A stretch of 35,964 nt of DNA from assembly GCA_944386855.1 (NCBI GenBank), contig CALXCR010000076.1:1-35964 (forward strand). Direction: 5' to 3'. Every line of letters starts with the position of its first letter. The first letter of the stretch is position 1. The stretch comes from an uncultured Oscillospiraceae bacterium (GTDB lineage Bacteria > Bacillota > Clostridia > Oscillospirales > Oscillospiraceae). Below, piece by piece: positions 17,396 to 25,085 of the stretch. Below the pieces are notes generated by a model. That model was not told the origin of the DNA, made no database searches, and saw only the letters and a program-made list of their open reading frames with translations. The position numbers and the translations under genes are program-made.

Positions 17396-18631
17396 ATGGC
17401 ATACGAAAATAATATGAGCCGGAACAGGTCAACGTCACAGCATAGAAAAAGACGCAGAAAAAAGAAAACGTATATTTTCAGAAAAGCTTTGTTAGGATAT
17501 GTCGCGGTCTTAGCTATTCTCTGTATTGCCGCACTGCTCTATGTCCGAAGCAGTCTTGTTGCGTATGAAAATTCGCAGCCCGATGTATATATGCAGAATC
17601 TTGTAGCCGATCTCTCCGGCGACAGTGAGGTCGCCTCGACGCTTGAGGATAAATATTTTTCATCTGTGACGCTTAGCAAATTCGACGATATAGAGGCGTT
17701 TAAACAGCAGTTTACATCAAAAATAACCGACGCGGAGATAACATATGCAGCTAATCCGCAGAGCTATGATACAAGCGCACCCGCATACGACCTCTACTCT
17801 AACGGAGAGGTATTTATGACAGTCACTCTGAGGTCTACAAATCCGTCGACAAGGCTCGGCATTATGACAATATCGGATTGGGAGATCCAAAGCGTCGCAT
17901 TTAGTGCAGATGACAGCACGACTACCGTACAGGGCGGAGCATATGAGTATACTATCTCAGTTCCAAGTATGTACTCCGTTTTTGTAAACGATATCCAGTT
18001 AGGTGAAGAGGAACTTACAGGTGAAACAACGGCAATAACGCAGTTCCAATATGCCGCTGAATACGTTGAAATGCCCCAGCTTGTGACATATCACATTGAG
18101 GGGCTGTTCTTTGAACCGGTGATAACAGTTACAGACTCGGCGGGCCAAAATGTCGAATTTACAGAAAACAACGGTTCGATAGTAGTTGAGCCGGCGTTTA
18201 CCGAAAACAGTTCCGCTGACGAGATCAGCGCTGATATCTCGCCGCTCGATACTGCTAAAACGTGGAGTCGTCTTATGACAGACGATCTTGACGGTGCAAA
18301 CCACGGCCTTGCTCAGGTCAAGACATTTCTCATACCCGGTTCATACCTCGATGAGATGGCCACTGATTACGCAGGAAGTGTCGACATAACCTTTGTAAGT
18401 GCACACACGCTGAATTCATTCACTGGGGAGAGTGTCAGCAATTATATCAAATATAATGACAACTGCTTCTCATGCGATGTGTATTTCGAGAAAAATATGT
18501 ACCTTACAAGAACCGGCGAATATCGCACGGATGTATTTAACAGCCGAATGTTCTTTGTCCGGATCGAGGACGAGTCTGTCGCAACTCCGGGATGGTATCT
18601 TGTCGATATGCAGGCAATAATCGAAGAATAA
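17396..18631 (+). CDS. Anchored extracytoplasmic protein of unknown function
   Basis: 411 residues, no family recognised. The N-terminus is rich in Arg and Lys (HRKRRRKKKTY), followed by one membrane helix (about 30-50). The remainder faces outside and is Asp/Glu/Ser/Thr-rich with beta-strand character. Two regions (about 70-175 and 285-410) each look like small alpha+beta folds of NTF2-like size, separated by a beta-rich section. The late region contains two cysteines in NCFSCDVYF. It starts 7 nt after the glycosidase gene and ends at a strong terminator, so it belongs to the same operon and probably to the same envelope process. Confidence 0.7.
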   Translation: MAYENNMSRNRSTSQHRKRRRKKKTYIFRKALLGYVAVLAILCIAALLYVRSSLVAYENSQPDVYMQNLVADLSGDSEVASTLEDKYFSSVTLSKFDDIEAFKQQFTSKITDAEITYAANPQSYDTSAPAYDLYSNGEVFMTVTLRSTNPSTRLGIMTISDWEIQSVAFSADDSTTTVQGGAYEYTISVPSMYSVFVNDIQLGEEELTGETTAITQFQYAAEYVEMPQLVTYHIEGLFFEPVITVTDSAGQNVEFTENNGSIVVEPAFTENSSADEISADISPLDTAKTWSRLMTDDLDGANHGLAQVKTFLIPGSYLDEMATDYAGSVDITFVSAHTLNSFTGESVSNYIKYNDNCFSCDVYFEKNMYLTRTGEYRTDVFNSRMFFVRIEDESVATPGWYLVDMQAIIEE

Positions 18632-18639
18632 CGGAAAGC

Positions 18640-18666
18640 AGCACGCCGGGTTTTCCGGCGTGCTTT
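18640..18666 (+). terminator. Terminator of the PIG-L/glycan operon
   Basis: AGCACGCCGG (18640-18649) pairs with CCGGCGTGCT (18655-18664) around a GTTTT loop; TTTAAATTT follows. Confidence 0.88.
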
Positions 18667-18707
18667 AAATTTATCATCTGTTTTCGGGAAACGGACCAAG
18701 GGTTATT

Positions 18708-19226
18708 ATGGAAAAAAATCTGATCATCATAAACGGCACTATGGGTGTAGGCAAATCTACGGTATCACAGCATCTAAAAAGGATACTTCCGAATGCTGTG
18801 CTGCTTGATGGTGACTGGTGCTGGGATGCAGACCCGTTTATTGTCAGCAACGAGACAAAGTGCATGGTTGTCAATAACATTGCTTATCTATTGACATCAT
18901 TTTTAACTTGCAGCGCATATAAAAACGTGGTATTCTGCTGGGTAATGAACGAATCTGATACACTGCAGTCGATTTTAGATAAAGTTACGGCGGATAACTA
19001 TAAACTCTATAAGTTCTCGCTCATATGCACTGAAACGGCGCTGAAAAACCGCATAGAAAACGACGTACATAACGGGATACGTGATAAAAGCGCGTTTTTT
19101 AAAAGCGCGGAGCGTCTGCCAGACTACGACGTTCAGGATACGGTCAAAATTGACACAAGTGAAATCGATGCGGGGACTGCTGCCGGTACGATTTACAGAT
19201 ACATTACGGAGAGTAGTATTATATGA
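18708..19226 (+). CDS. Small P-loop kinase-like NTPase
   Basis: 172 residues with Walker A GTMGVGKST at about 10-18 and a following LDGDWCW acidic segment. The size and layout resemble AAA_33/shikimate-kinase-like small-molecule kinases. A lid-like basic region lies around residues 105-135. The start ATG follows AAGGG by about 6 nt. The end overlaps the next gene (ATGA). The substrate cannot be told from sequence. It may phosphorylate a nucleoside, sugar or antibiotic-like molecule. Confidence 0.75.
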   Translation: MEKNLIIINGTMGVGKSTVSQHLKRILPNAVLLDGDWCWDADPFIVSNETKCMVVNNIAYLLTSFLTCSAYKNVVFCWVMNESDTLQSILDKVTADNYKLYKFSLICTETALKNRIENDVHNGIRDKSAFFKSAERLPDYDVQDTVKIDTSEIDAGTAAGTIYRYITESSII

Positions 19227-19537
19227 TAGAGATTAAGATACAGATCGACAATATCGATTACGACTCGGCGGCTGATACTCTTCTGCCGCTTCTGGCAGAC
19301 CAGCTTGCATGCAGCACCGATAATCCAATGCTCAAACAGCTTTTTTCGGGCAGACAAAGGCTGTCTCTTTCGGCGGCCAAGAGCTTTATCAGTGTGCTGC
19401 CAAAAGAGAAGAAAGATGAACTTGTCGTAAAGTACGTGAACAGCAACAAAGTACAGCTGTCTCAAAAACTTATGCAGTTTGCAGCCGATAATAAGATCCG
19501 CCTAAATATAAAAAATATTGAGGTGGAAAACAGATAA
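19223..19537 (+). CDS. Conserved-looking small protein of unknown function
   Basis: 104 residues, no recognised domain. It has an N-terminal beta strand (IEIKIQIDNIDYDSAADTLLPLL), helices in the middle and a KEKKDELVVKYVNSNK segment, and appears soluble. It overlaps the upstream kinase-like gene by 4 nt and lies 24 nt ahead of the PAP2 gene. The tight coupling and normal codon use support a real gene. Confidence 0.7.
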   Translation: MIEIKIQIDNIDYDSAADTLLPLLADQLACSTDNPMLKQLFSGRQRLSLSAAKSFISVLPKEKKDELVVKYVNSNKVQLSQKLMQFAADNKIRLNIKNIEVENR

Positions 19538-19561
19538 TATAAATCTACGGAGGTTATAAAA

Positions 19562-20125
19562 ATGGCGTGGGAATTTGCTGTGCTCGATTTTTTACAGCAG
19601 ATACGGACAGAAATAGGAGACGTCTTTTTCAGTGCTATAACCCATTTAGGTGACGGCGGAATCGTATGGATAATGTTATCGCTGATGTTTTTATGCATTA
19701 AGCCGTATAGAAAATACGGTGTGGCGATGTCGCTTGCGCTTATTTTCGGGCTGCTGATAGGAAATATGACGCTAAAACCGCTCATAGCTAGGATTCGGCC
19801 GTATGACATTAACACGGCAATTGAGCTTCTTATAAAAGAACCTTCCGATTTTTCGTTCCCGTCGGGGCACACACTGGCATCGTTTAACGCCGCACTCGCA
19901 CTTTTTTACTGTAACAGGAAATTCGGTATTTTTGCGATTGTCTTAGCTGTATTTATAGCTTTTTCGCGGATGTATCTTTATGTCCACTATCCGACCGACA
20001 TACTCGGCGGAATCTTGCTTGCGGTATTATGTTCGTTTGCCGCTTATCGGATCACATTATACCTCTGCGAGAAAGATATAAACGGGAAATTCTTTCAGCT
20101 CGAAAGGAAACCGGCGGACGATTGA
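19562..20125 (+). CDS. PAP2-family membrane phosphatase
   Basis: 187 residues with five to six membrane helices. The three PAP2 phosphatase motifs are KPLIARIRPY, PSGH and SRMYLYVHYPTD, with the catalytic histidines present. It probably dephosphorylates undecaprenyl diphosphate or another lipid phosphate on the outer face of the membrane, which would recycle carrier lipid for wall and glycan synthesis. The ATG follows GGAGG. A bidirectional terminator follows. Confidence 0.9.
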   Translation: MAWEFAVLDFLQQIRTEIGDVFFSAITHLGDGGIVWIMLSLMFLCIKPYRKYGVAMSLALIFGLLIGNMTLKPLIARIRPYDINTAIELLIKEPSDFSFPSGHTLASFNAALALFYCNRKFGIFAIVLAVFIAFSRMYLYVHYPTDILGGILLAVLCSFAAYRITLYLCEKDINGKFFQLERKPADD

Positions 20126-20160
20126 CCTTTCCACAAAAACTATAGGAAACATCAAAAACA

Positions 20161-20192
20161 AAAACCAGCCTGTTGTTTCAGGCTGGTTTTTT
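20161..20192. terminator. Bidirectional terminator between the PAP2 gene and dapB
   Basis: AAAACCAGCCTG (20161-20172) pairs with CAGGCTGGTTTT (20179-20190); A-rich on the left and T-rich on the right, serving both convergent transcripts. Confidence 0.9.
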
Positions 20193-20210
20193 AGTAAGTC
20201 AATTGCGTTC

Positions 20211-20969
20211 TCAGGCGTCTAAAATTTGTTTCATGCTGTAAAGGCCGGGTGTTTTTACATTTGCCATGAACTTCGCAGCGCGCACAGCGCCTGTCGCAAA
20301 TATCTCGCGTGAATAAGCCGTATGTTTAATCTCCAGAACCTCCTGATTTCCGGCAAAAATAACCTCGTGCTCGCCGGGGATAGTCCCGCCGCGTACAGAC
20401 GATATACCTATCTCGTTTTTGCCGCGCGGCCCGTAGTTGGAATTGCGGTCATAGACGTATTCCGGCTTATAAGGAAGGGCAGAAGCGACCGATTCGGCAA
20501 GCATGATGGCCGTTCCGCTCGGCGCATCTACCTTCATATTATGATGCTTTTCAACGATCTCGATATCAAAGCCCTCATAAAGAATCTCGGCCGCTTTTTT
20601 AACGAGATCGATCATCAGGTTGATGCCTAGCGACATATTGGCAGACCTAAAGACTGGAATATGATATGCAGCGGCAGCTATTTTCTCAAGCTGTTCCTGA
20701 ACATACCCCGTGGCGCATAAAACAGCGGGCATATTTCTTGACATACAAAATGTCAAAATCCCGTCGAGCGCCGCCGGTGCAGAAAAATCAACCAGAACAT
20801 CGGCCTCTCCTGTATAATCCTCGGGATTAGTAAATACAGGGTAGAGCGCGTTGGGATTTTCAGTGATATCAAATCCCGCAACTATTTTAATATCTTCAAA
20901 ACTGTTGCAGACGTTTGTGAGCATCTGCCCCATACGCCCGTTGCAGCCGGAAATAATTATCTTTAGCAT
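20211..20969 (-). CDS. dapB: 4-hydroxy-tetrahydrodipicolinate reductase
   Basis: Reduces the DapA product with NAD(P)H to tetrahydrodipicolinate on the diaminopimelate/lysine path. In spore formers the DapA product is also the source of dipicolinic acid. It has 252 residues. The nucleotide-binding loop is SGCNGRMG near the N-terminus. The active-site segment EKHHNMKVDAPSGTA holds the catalytic His and the substrate-binding Lys. It is the last gene of a three-gene minus-strand operon, 10 nt after dapA. Confidence 0.96.
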   Translation of the reverse strand: MLKIIISGCNGRMGQMLTNVCNSFEDIKIVAGFDITENPNALYPVFTNPEDYTGEADVLVDFSAPAALDGILTFCMSRNMPAVLCATGYVQEQLEKIAAAAYHIPVFRSANMSLGINLMIDLVKKAAEILYEGFDIEIVEKHHNMKVDAPSGTAIMLAESVASALPYKPEYVYDRNSNYGPRGKNEIGISSVRGGTIPGEHEVIFAGNQEVLEIKHTAYSREIFATGAVRAAKFMANVKTPGLYSMKQILDA

Positions 20970-20979
20970 ATTGTTCTCC

Positions 20980-21870
20980 TTATTGTATAAGGCCGTTCTT
21001 TCTCATTGCCGCTTTGAGCTTTTCAAGATTGTTCGGATACATATCACAAAGCGGGAGACGGAACGTGCCGACATCCATTCCCATGAGATTCATAGCAGTC
21101 TTTACAGGTATCGGATTTACTTCTATAAACAGATCGGAAAACAGCTCGACATATTCAAGGAAGAGCTTCGCCCCGTCTGCGAAATTGCCGTCAAGACACA
21201 GACGGCAGATCTCGGCCACCTGAGCGGGAACGATGTTTGATGCTACGGAAATAACGCCGAGAGCGCCGAGCGACATCATCGGCACTATCTGGTCATCATT
21301 ACCGCACCAAATATTCATATCGTCGCCGCATACTGCGCGCGTACGGGCAAAAAGGGTAAAATCACTTGAAGCTTCTTTAATGCCGTTGATGTTAGGATGC
21401 TTTGAAAGCTCTTTATATGTATCTACTGAGATACCAACGCCCGTCCTCGAAGGCACATTATAAAGGATCATCGGCAAATCGACGCGGTCGGCGACATATG
21501 AGAAGTGCTTTACAAGACCCTGCTGCGTAGCTTTGTTGTAATACGGCGTGATCATCAAAACAGCGTCCGCACCAGATTTCATCGCACTTTTGCCAAGGCG
21601 AAGCGCAGTCATAGTGTCGTTGCTGCCTATACCGGCGATTATCTTCATTCTGCCGTTATTGTGCTGAGTGCAGAAATCGACGATCTCCTCATGTTCTTCG
21701 ACTGTCTGAGTGGCGTTTTCACCAGTCGTACCGCAAACTACAAGCGCTGCTGTACCGTTTTCGGCCTGAAAATCGATGAGCTCCGCCATCTTATTGAAAT
21801 TAATAGAGCCGTCATGGTCGTACGGCGTTATTATAGCTGTACAAGAGCCTGTGAAAATAGGAGTTTTCAT
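20980..21870 (-). CDS. dapA: 4-hydroxy-tetrahydrodipicolinate synthase
   Basis: Condenses pyruvate with aspartate semialdehyde. TIM-barrel enzyme of 296 residues. The Schiff-base lysine lies in GIKEASSD, the catalytic tyrosine in LYNVPSRTG and the threonine pair in CGTTGEN. I chose the ATG at 21870 (MKTPIFTG) because it lies 9 nt after GGAAG; the ATG at 21876 is only 3 nt away. It lies downstream of asd in the same operon. Confidence 0.96.
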   Translation of the reverse strand: MKTPIFTGSCTAIITPYDHDGSINFNKMAELIDFQAENGTAALVVCGTTGENATQTVEEHEEIVDFCTQHNNGRMKIIAGIGSNDTMTALRLGKSAMKSGADAVLMITPYYNKATQQGLVKHFSYVADRVDLPMILYNVPSRTGVGISVDTYKELSKHPNINGIKEASSDFTLFARTRAVCGDDMNIWCGNDDQIVPMMSLGALGVISVASNIVPAQVAEICRLCLDGNFADGAKLFLEYVELFSDLFIEVNPIPVKTAMNLMGMDVGTFRLPLCDMYPNNLEKLKAAMRKNGLIQ

Positions 21871-21893
21871 AGTCATATACTTCCTTATTAAAA

Positions 21894-22982
21894 TTATTTT
21901 TGGGTAATATAATTTTCCGCGCAGAGAAGTTCGGCTAAAAGCATCGCACCGCCTGCGGCTCCTCTCAAAGTATTATGGCTTAGACAGACAAACTTATAGT
22001 CATACTGTGTATCAGGTCTCAGTCTGCCTATTGACACTGCCATGCCGTTTTCAAGATTGCGGTCCAGCTTTGTCTGTGGCCTGTCATCCTCTGTGAAATA
22101 GTGCAGAAACTGTTTGGGGGCAGAGGGGAGGTCAAGCTCCTGCGGTCTGCCGCTGAAATTTTTCCACTTTTCAAGTATCTGCTCGACAGTCGGTTTTTTA
22201 TCAAAGCTCATGAAAACCGCCGCCATATGTCCGTCAGAAGCCGGCACGCGCAGACACTGCGCTGTGATAGACGGCCCTTCAGCCGATTTTATGACACCGT
22301 TTTCGATCGTGCCCCAGAGTTTGAGCGGCTCTTTTTCTGATTTTTCTTCTTCACCGCCGATGTAGGGTATGACGTTATCTATCATCTCGGGCCATGTCTC
22401 AAACGTCTTTCCAGCGCCGGATATAGCCTGATATGTGCATACTAGAGCCTTTGTAAGGCCAAACTCATCTTTAAGCGGATGGAGTGCAGGTACATAGCTC
22501 TGAAGCGAGCAGTTAGATTTGACGGCGATAAAACCGCGTTTAACGCCGAGACGTTTTCGCTGTGCATCAATAATTTTTATATGTTCAGGGTTGATTTCCG
22601 GCACTACCATAGGGACATCATCCGTCCACCGATGAGCGCTGTTGTTTGAGACGACAGGACATTCAAGTTTCGCGTATTTCTCCTCAAGTGCGCGGATTTC
22701 CTCTTTTTTCATATCAACAGCGGAGAAGATGAAATCAACCTCCCGCGCAATATCTTCCGCATCATCCTCGGCGTTCTTGACAATGAGACCAGCGGCATTT
22801 GCTGGCATTGGAGTGGCCATTGCCCATCTGTTTCCTATGGCATCTTTGTAAGTTTTTCCGGCGGAACGCGGGCTTGCCGCGACCGTGGTAAGCTCAAACC
22901 ACGGATGATTCTCTAAAAGAGAGACAAAACGCTGCCCTACCATACCTGTAGCGCCTACTACGCCGACTTTAAACTTATTCAT
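21894..22982 (-). CDS. asd: Aspartate-semialdehyde dehydrogenase
   Basis: NADPH-dependent reduction of aspartyl phosphate to aspartate semialdehyde. The start is ATG 22982, 5-6 nt after GGAGG on the minus strand; an in-frame ATG at 23030 is unsupported. It has 362 residues. The NADP loop is GATGMVGQRF at the N-terminus, and the catalytic cysteine is in SNCSLQ. The length and the sequence around the cysteine are those of the archaeal/yeast-like Asd branch rather than the shorter E. coli type. It is the first gene of asd-dapA-dapB. A TTGACA on the minus strand (plus-strand 23109-23114) may be part of its promoter, but the matching -10 is poor. Confidence 0.93.
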   Translation of the reverse strand: MNKFKVGVVGATGMVGQRFVSLLENHPWFELTTVAASPRSAGKTYKDAIGNRWAMATPMPANAAGLIVKNAEDDAEDIAREVDFIFSAVDMKKEEIRALEEKYAKLECPVVSNNSAHRWTDDVPMVVPEINPEHIKIIDAQRKRLGVKRGFIAVKSNCSLQSYVPALHPLKDEFGLTKALVCTYQAISGAGKTFETWPEMIDNVIPYIGGEEEKSEKEPLKLWGTIENGVIKSAEGPSITAQCLRVPASDGHMAAVFMSFDKKPTVEQILEKWKNFSGRPQELDLPSAPKQFLHYFTEDDRPQTKLDRNLENGMAVSIGRLRPDTQYDYKFVCLSHNTLRGAAGGAMLLAELLCAENYITQK

Positions 22983-23127
22983 AATTGCCTCCGTTAAACT
23001 ATTATATTCATTAAAATTTTTTTGCCGCACAAAAGAGTGCTGTTCAAAAAAGGAAAAGTGTACTATAATCTAATGTATAAAAAGAATATTATCACAACTG
23101 ACTTTTTGTGTCAATGGAGATGTGACT

Positions 23128-24150
23128 GTGAAAAGAACCGATTTTTATTTTGACTTGCCGGAAGAGCTTATAGCGCAAACTCCGATAGAAAAAAGAGACG
23201 AATCGCGGCTTATGCTGCTTGATAAGCATACGGGAGAAACGCAGCATCGTCATTTTTATGAGCTGCCCGAGTTTTTAAATCCGGGCGACTGCCTTGTCAT
23301 GAACGACTCCCGCGTCATACCGGCGCGCCTTTTGGGCACGCGCGAAACAGGAGGCATCGTAGAACTCGTTTTATTGAACGACAGGGGAGACGGCGTATGG
23401 GAGTGCCTGTCACGCCCGGGAAGAAAGACAAAAACCGGCACTAAGCTCGTTTTCGGTGACGGTGAGCTCCGCGCCGAGGTAGTAGACGAGATTGAAGGCG
23501 GAAACAGGCTTGTGAAATTCTATTACGACGGCATCTTTCTGGAGGTGCTGGAACGGCTTGGGAAAACTCCGCTTCCGCCGTATATACATGAGGAGCTTGA
23601 GGATTCCGAGCGGTATCAGACGGTATATAACCGCGTATCCGGCTCCGCCGCAGCACCGACGGCCGGACTTCATTTTACAAACGATCTCCTAGACAAAATT
23701 TCCGCGAAAGGTGTACATCTCGCATATGTGACGCTCCATGTCGGCCTCGGCACATTCCGCCCCGTTAAAGTAGATGATATAACGGAGCATATTATGCACG
23801 CGGAATACTGTGTTATACCGCAGACGACGGCGGATATAGTAAATAAAACAAAATTGTCTGGCGGACGTGTCATAGCCGTTGGGACTACCTCATGCCGCAC
23901 GCTTGAGTCCCGCGCGGAGGACAGCGGGCATCTTGACCCATACTCCGGCTGGACAAACGCGTTTATATATTCGGGATATAAGTTTAAATGCATAGATGCG
24001 CTTATTACAAATTTCCATCTGCCGGAGAGCACACTTATAATGCTCGTCTCGGCGCTTGCCGGAAGAGAAAACGTGCTGAAGGCGTATGAAGAGGCAGTAA
24101 AAGAGCGTTACCGTTTCTTCAGTTTTGGCGACGCAATGTTTATAAGTTGA
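23128..24150 (+). CDS. queA: S-adenosylmethionine:tRNA ribosyltransferase-isomerase
   Basis: Moves the ribosyl part of SAM to preQ1 in tRNA during queuosine synthesis. It has 340 residues, the family norm. Recognisable pieces are [36 protein letters not shown] and [17 protein letters not shown] prefer the GTG at 23128, which is 8 nt after GGAG (23116-23119); the GTG at 23122 is too close. It diverges from asd; a TATAAT at 23064-23069 may be its -10. No other queuosine genes are next to it. Confidence 0.95.
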   Translation: MKRTDFYFDLPEELIAQTPIEKRDESRLMLLDKHTGETQHRHFYELPEFLNPGDCLVMNDSRVIPARLLGTRETGGIVELVLLNDRGDGVWECLSRPGRKTKTGTKLVFGDGELRAEVVDEIEGGNRLVKFYYDGIFLEVLERLGKTPLPPYIHEELEDSERYQTVYNRVSGSAAAPTAGLHFTNDLLDKISAKGVHLAYVTLHVGLGTFRPVKVDDITEHIMHAEYCVIPQTTADIVNKTKLSGGRVIAVGTTSCRTLESRAEDSGHLDPYSGWTNAFIYSGYKFKCIDALITNFHLPESTLIMLVSALAGRENVLKAYEEAVKERYRFFSFGDAMFIS

Positions 24151-24162
24151 AATCTGTTTGTT

Positions 24163-24198
24163 TTGGCATATGTCAATTTCAATATTGACATATGCCAA
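24163..24198 (+). promoter_or_regulatory. Paired palindromic operator upstream of the oxygen-defence cluster
   Basis: Two 15-nt arms (24163-24177 and 24184-24198) are exact reverse complements. Each also contains a near-palindrome, TTGGCATATGTCAA and TTGACATATGCCAA, whose centres are 22 bp apart, two helical turns. The right copy supplies the -35 of the promoter. It could double as a terminator hairpin for queA, but it lacks a T-run straight after the stem. Confidence 0.6.
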
Positions 24199-24213
24199 CA
24201 ATTTTAATATATT
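24185..24213 (+). promoter_or_regulatory. Promoter of the rubredoxin-rubrerythrin-SOR cluster
   Basis: TTGACA (24185-24190), exactly 17 nt, TATATT (24208-24213). It gives a leader of about 200 nt with two potential stems: ATGCCGG/CCGGCAT (24236-24242 with 24259-24265) and AACCG/CGGTT (24328-24332 with 24350-24354). No gene was seen between this promoter and 24422. Confidence 0.6.
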
Positions 24214-24421
24214 TAAATGTATAAATAGATATCAAATGCCGGTATACCGTATAACACTCCGGCATGCGATTTGCGTCTCCCGGTTGACACGTTATCGGCG
24301 AGCAATCCGCTTTGTGAGTAATTTACGAACCGGTTTATCTGAAAGAAAACGGTTTAATGTGATTATGTCACTGAAAAACCTTTGTAATTATTTATAATTA
24401 AAGAAAGGAGGCACAATCCCT

Positions 24422-24655
24422 ATGAAACAAATGGTTTGTTCTGTATGTTCGTATACCTATGATGAAGAAAAAGGCATTCCCGAGGCAGGGATCGCGCCGG
24501 GCACAAAGTGGGAAGATATCCCCGATGACTGGAGATGTCCCTGGTGCGGCGCGGGCAAGGAAGCTTTCCGGGAAAAGAGGACAGTGGTAAAACACAGGCG
24601 GCAACACCTGTTGAAAAACCGCACACAGAAAAGCAGCTGTCGCCCATGGAGATGA
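24422..24655 (+). CDS. Rubredoxin domain, frameshifted from its C-terminal partner
   Basis: Small Fe(Cys)4 electron carrier, 77 codons as read. Residues 1-52 are a complete rubredoxin with Cys6, Cys9, Cys39 and Cys42. After about residue 52 the frame becomes a basic, unlikely tail and ends at TGA 24655. The -1 frame continues from 24571-24577 (GGAAAAG) with a sensible linker into the helical-rubredoxin protein that follows. Adding one base there would give one protein of about 220 residues. It could be a real mutation, an assembly error, or programmed slippage; the site is not a canonical slippery heptamer. The ribosome binding site is AAAGGAGG. Confidence 0.75.
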   Translation: MKQMVCSVCSYTYDEEKGIPEAGIAPGTKWEDIPDDWRCPWCGAGKEAFREKRTVVKHRRQHLLKNRTQKSSCRPWR

Positions 24656-25083
24656 GCGTGATCTGTTCAAATCTCGCACGAGGATGCGAGAAACAGTATC
24701 TCCAAAAACAGTCGGAGAATTTTCTGAAGCTTGCAGAGTTTTTCAGATCCGAGACTGAAATCCCTGACGATGCCGATACCGGAAAGATTTTGGAACTTAT
24801 CGAACAGGATCTGTCATCAGGTTATCCGTACGCCAACGCTGTGGCGGCAGAAAAACGCGACCGCGGGGCGATGCGCGCGCTTGTTTGGAGTGAAAAGGTG
24901 ACGCGGATGCTGCAATCTCTTCTGAGCAGGTATAAGGCCGAGGGGGATAGGATGCTGGAGAATACCGGTGTCTATGTCTGTACGGTGTGCGGTTTCGTGT
25001 ATATAGGAGACGCTCCCCCCGAAATCTGCCCTGTGTGTAAAGTGCCAAGCTGGAAATTTGAAAAATCGGAAAGGAGGGCGTGA
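24646..25083 (+). CDS. Helical protein with C-terminal rubredoxin-like knuckle (second part of a frameshifted gene)
   Basis: As a separate gene it could start at ATG 24646 or ATG 24652, the latter overlapping the upstream TGA (ATGA), but neither has a ribosome binding site. The same frame reads back without a stop to at least 24571 with a plausible linker, so I see it as the remainder of the rubredoxin gene. It has a helical middle with a degenerate rubrerythrin-like look ([22 protein letters not shown]). A C-terminal iron-binding knuckle has CTVCG and [12 protein letters not shown]. It likely passes electrons to, or handles iron for, the peroxide/superoxide enzymes next door. The stop overlaps the next gene's leader region by GTGA. 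Confidence 0.65.
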   Translation: MEMSVICSNLARGCEKQYLQKQSENFLKLAEFFRSETEIPDDADTGKILELIEQDLSSGYPYANAVAAEKRDRGAMRALVWSEKVTRMLQSLLSRYKAEGDRMLENTGVYVCTVCGFVYIGDAPPEICPVCKVPSWKFEKSERRA

Positions 25084-25085
25084 CA

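Noticed and set aside
24158-24397. 79-residue plus-strand ORF in the leader of the rubredoxin cluster
   Set aside because: Runs through the palindromic operator and promoter, with no ribosome binding site and an implausible composition.
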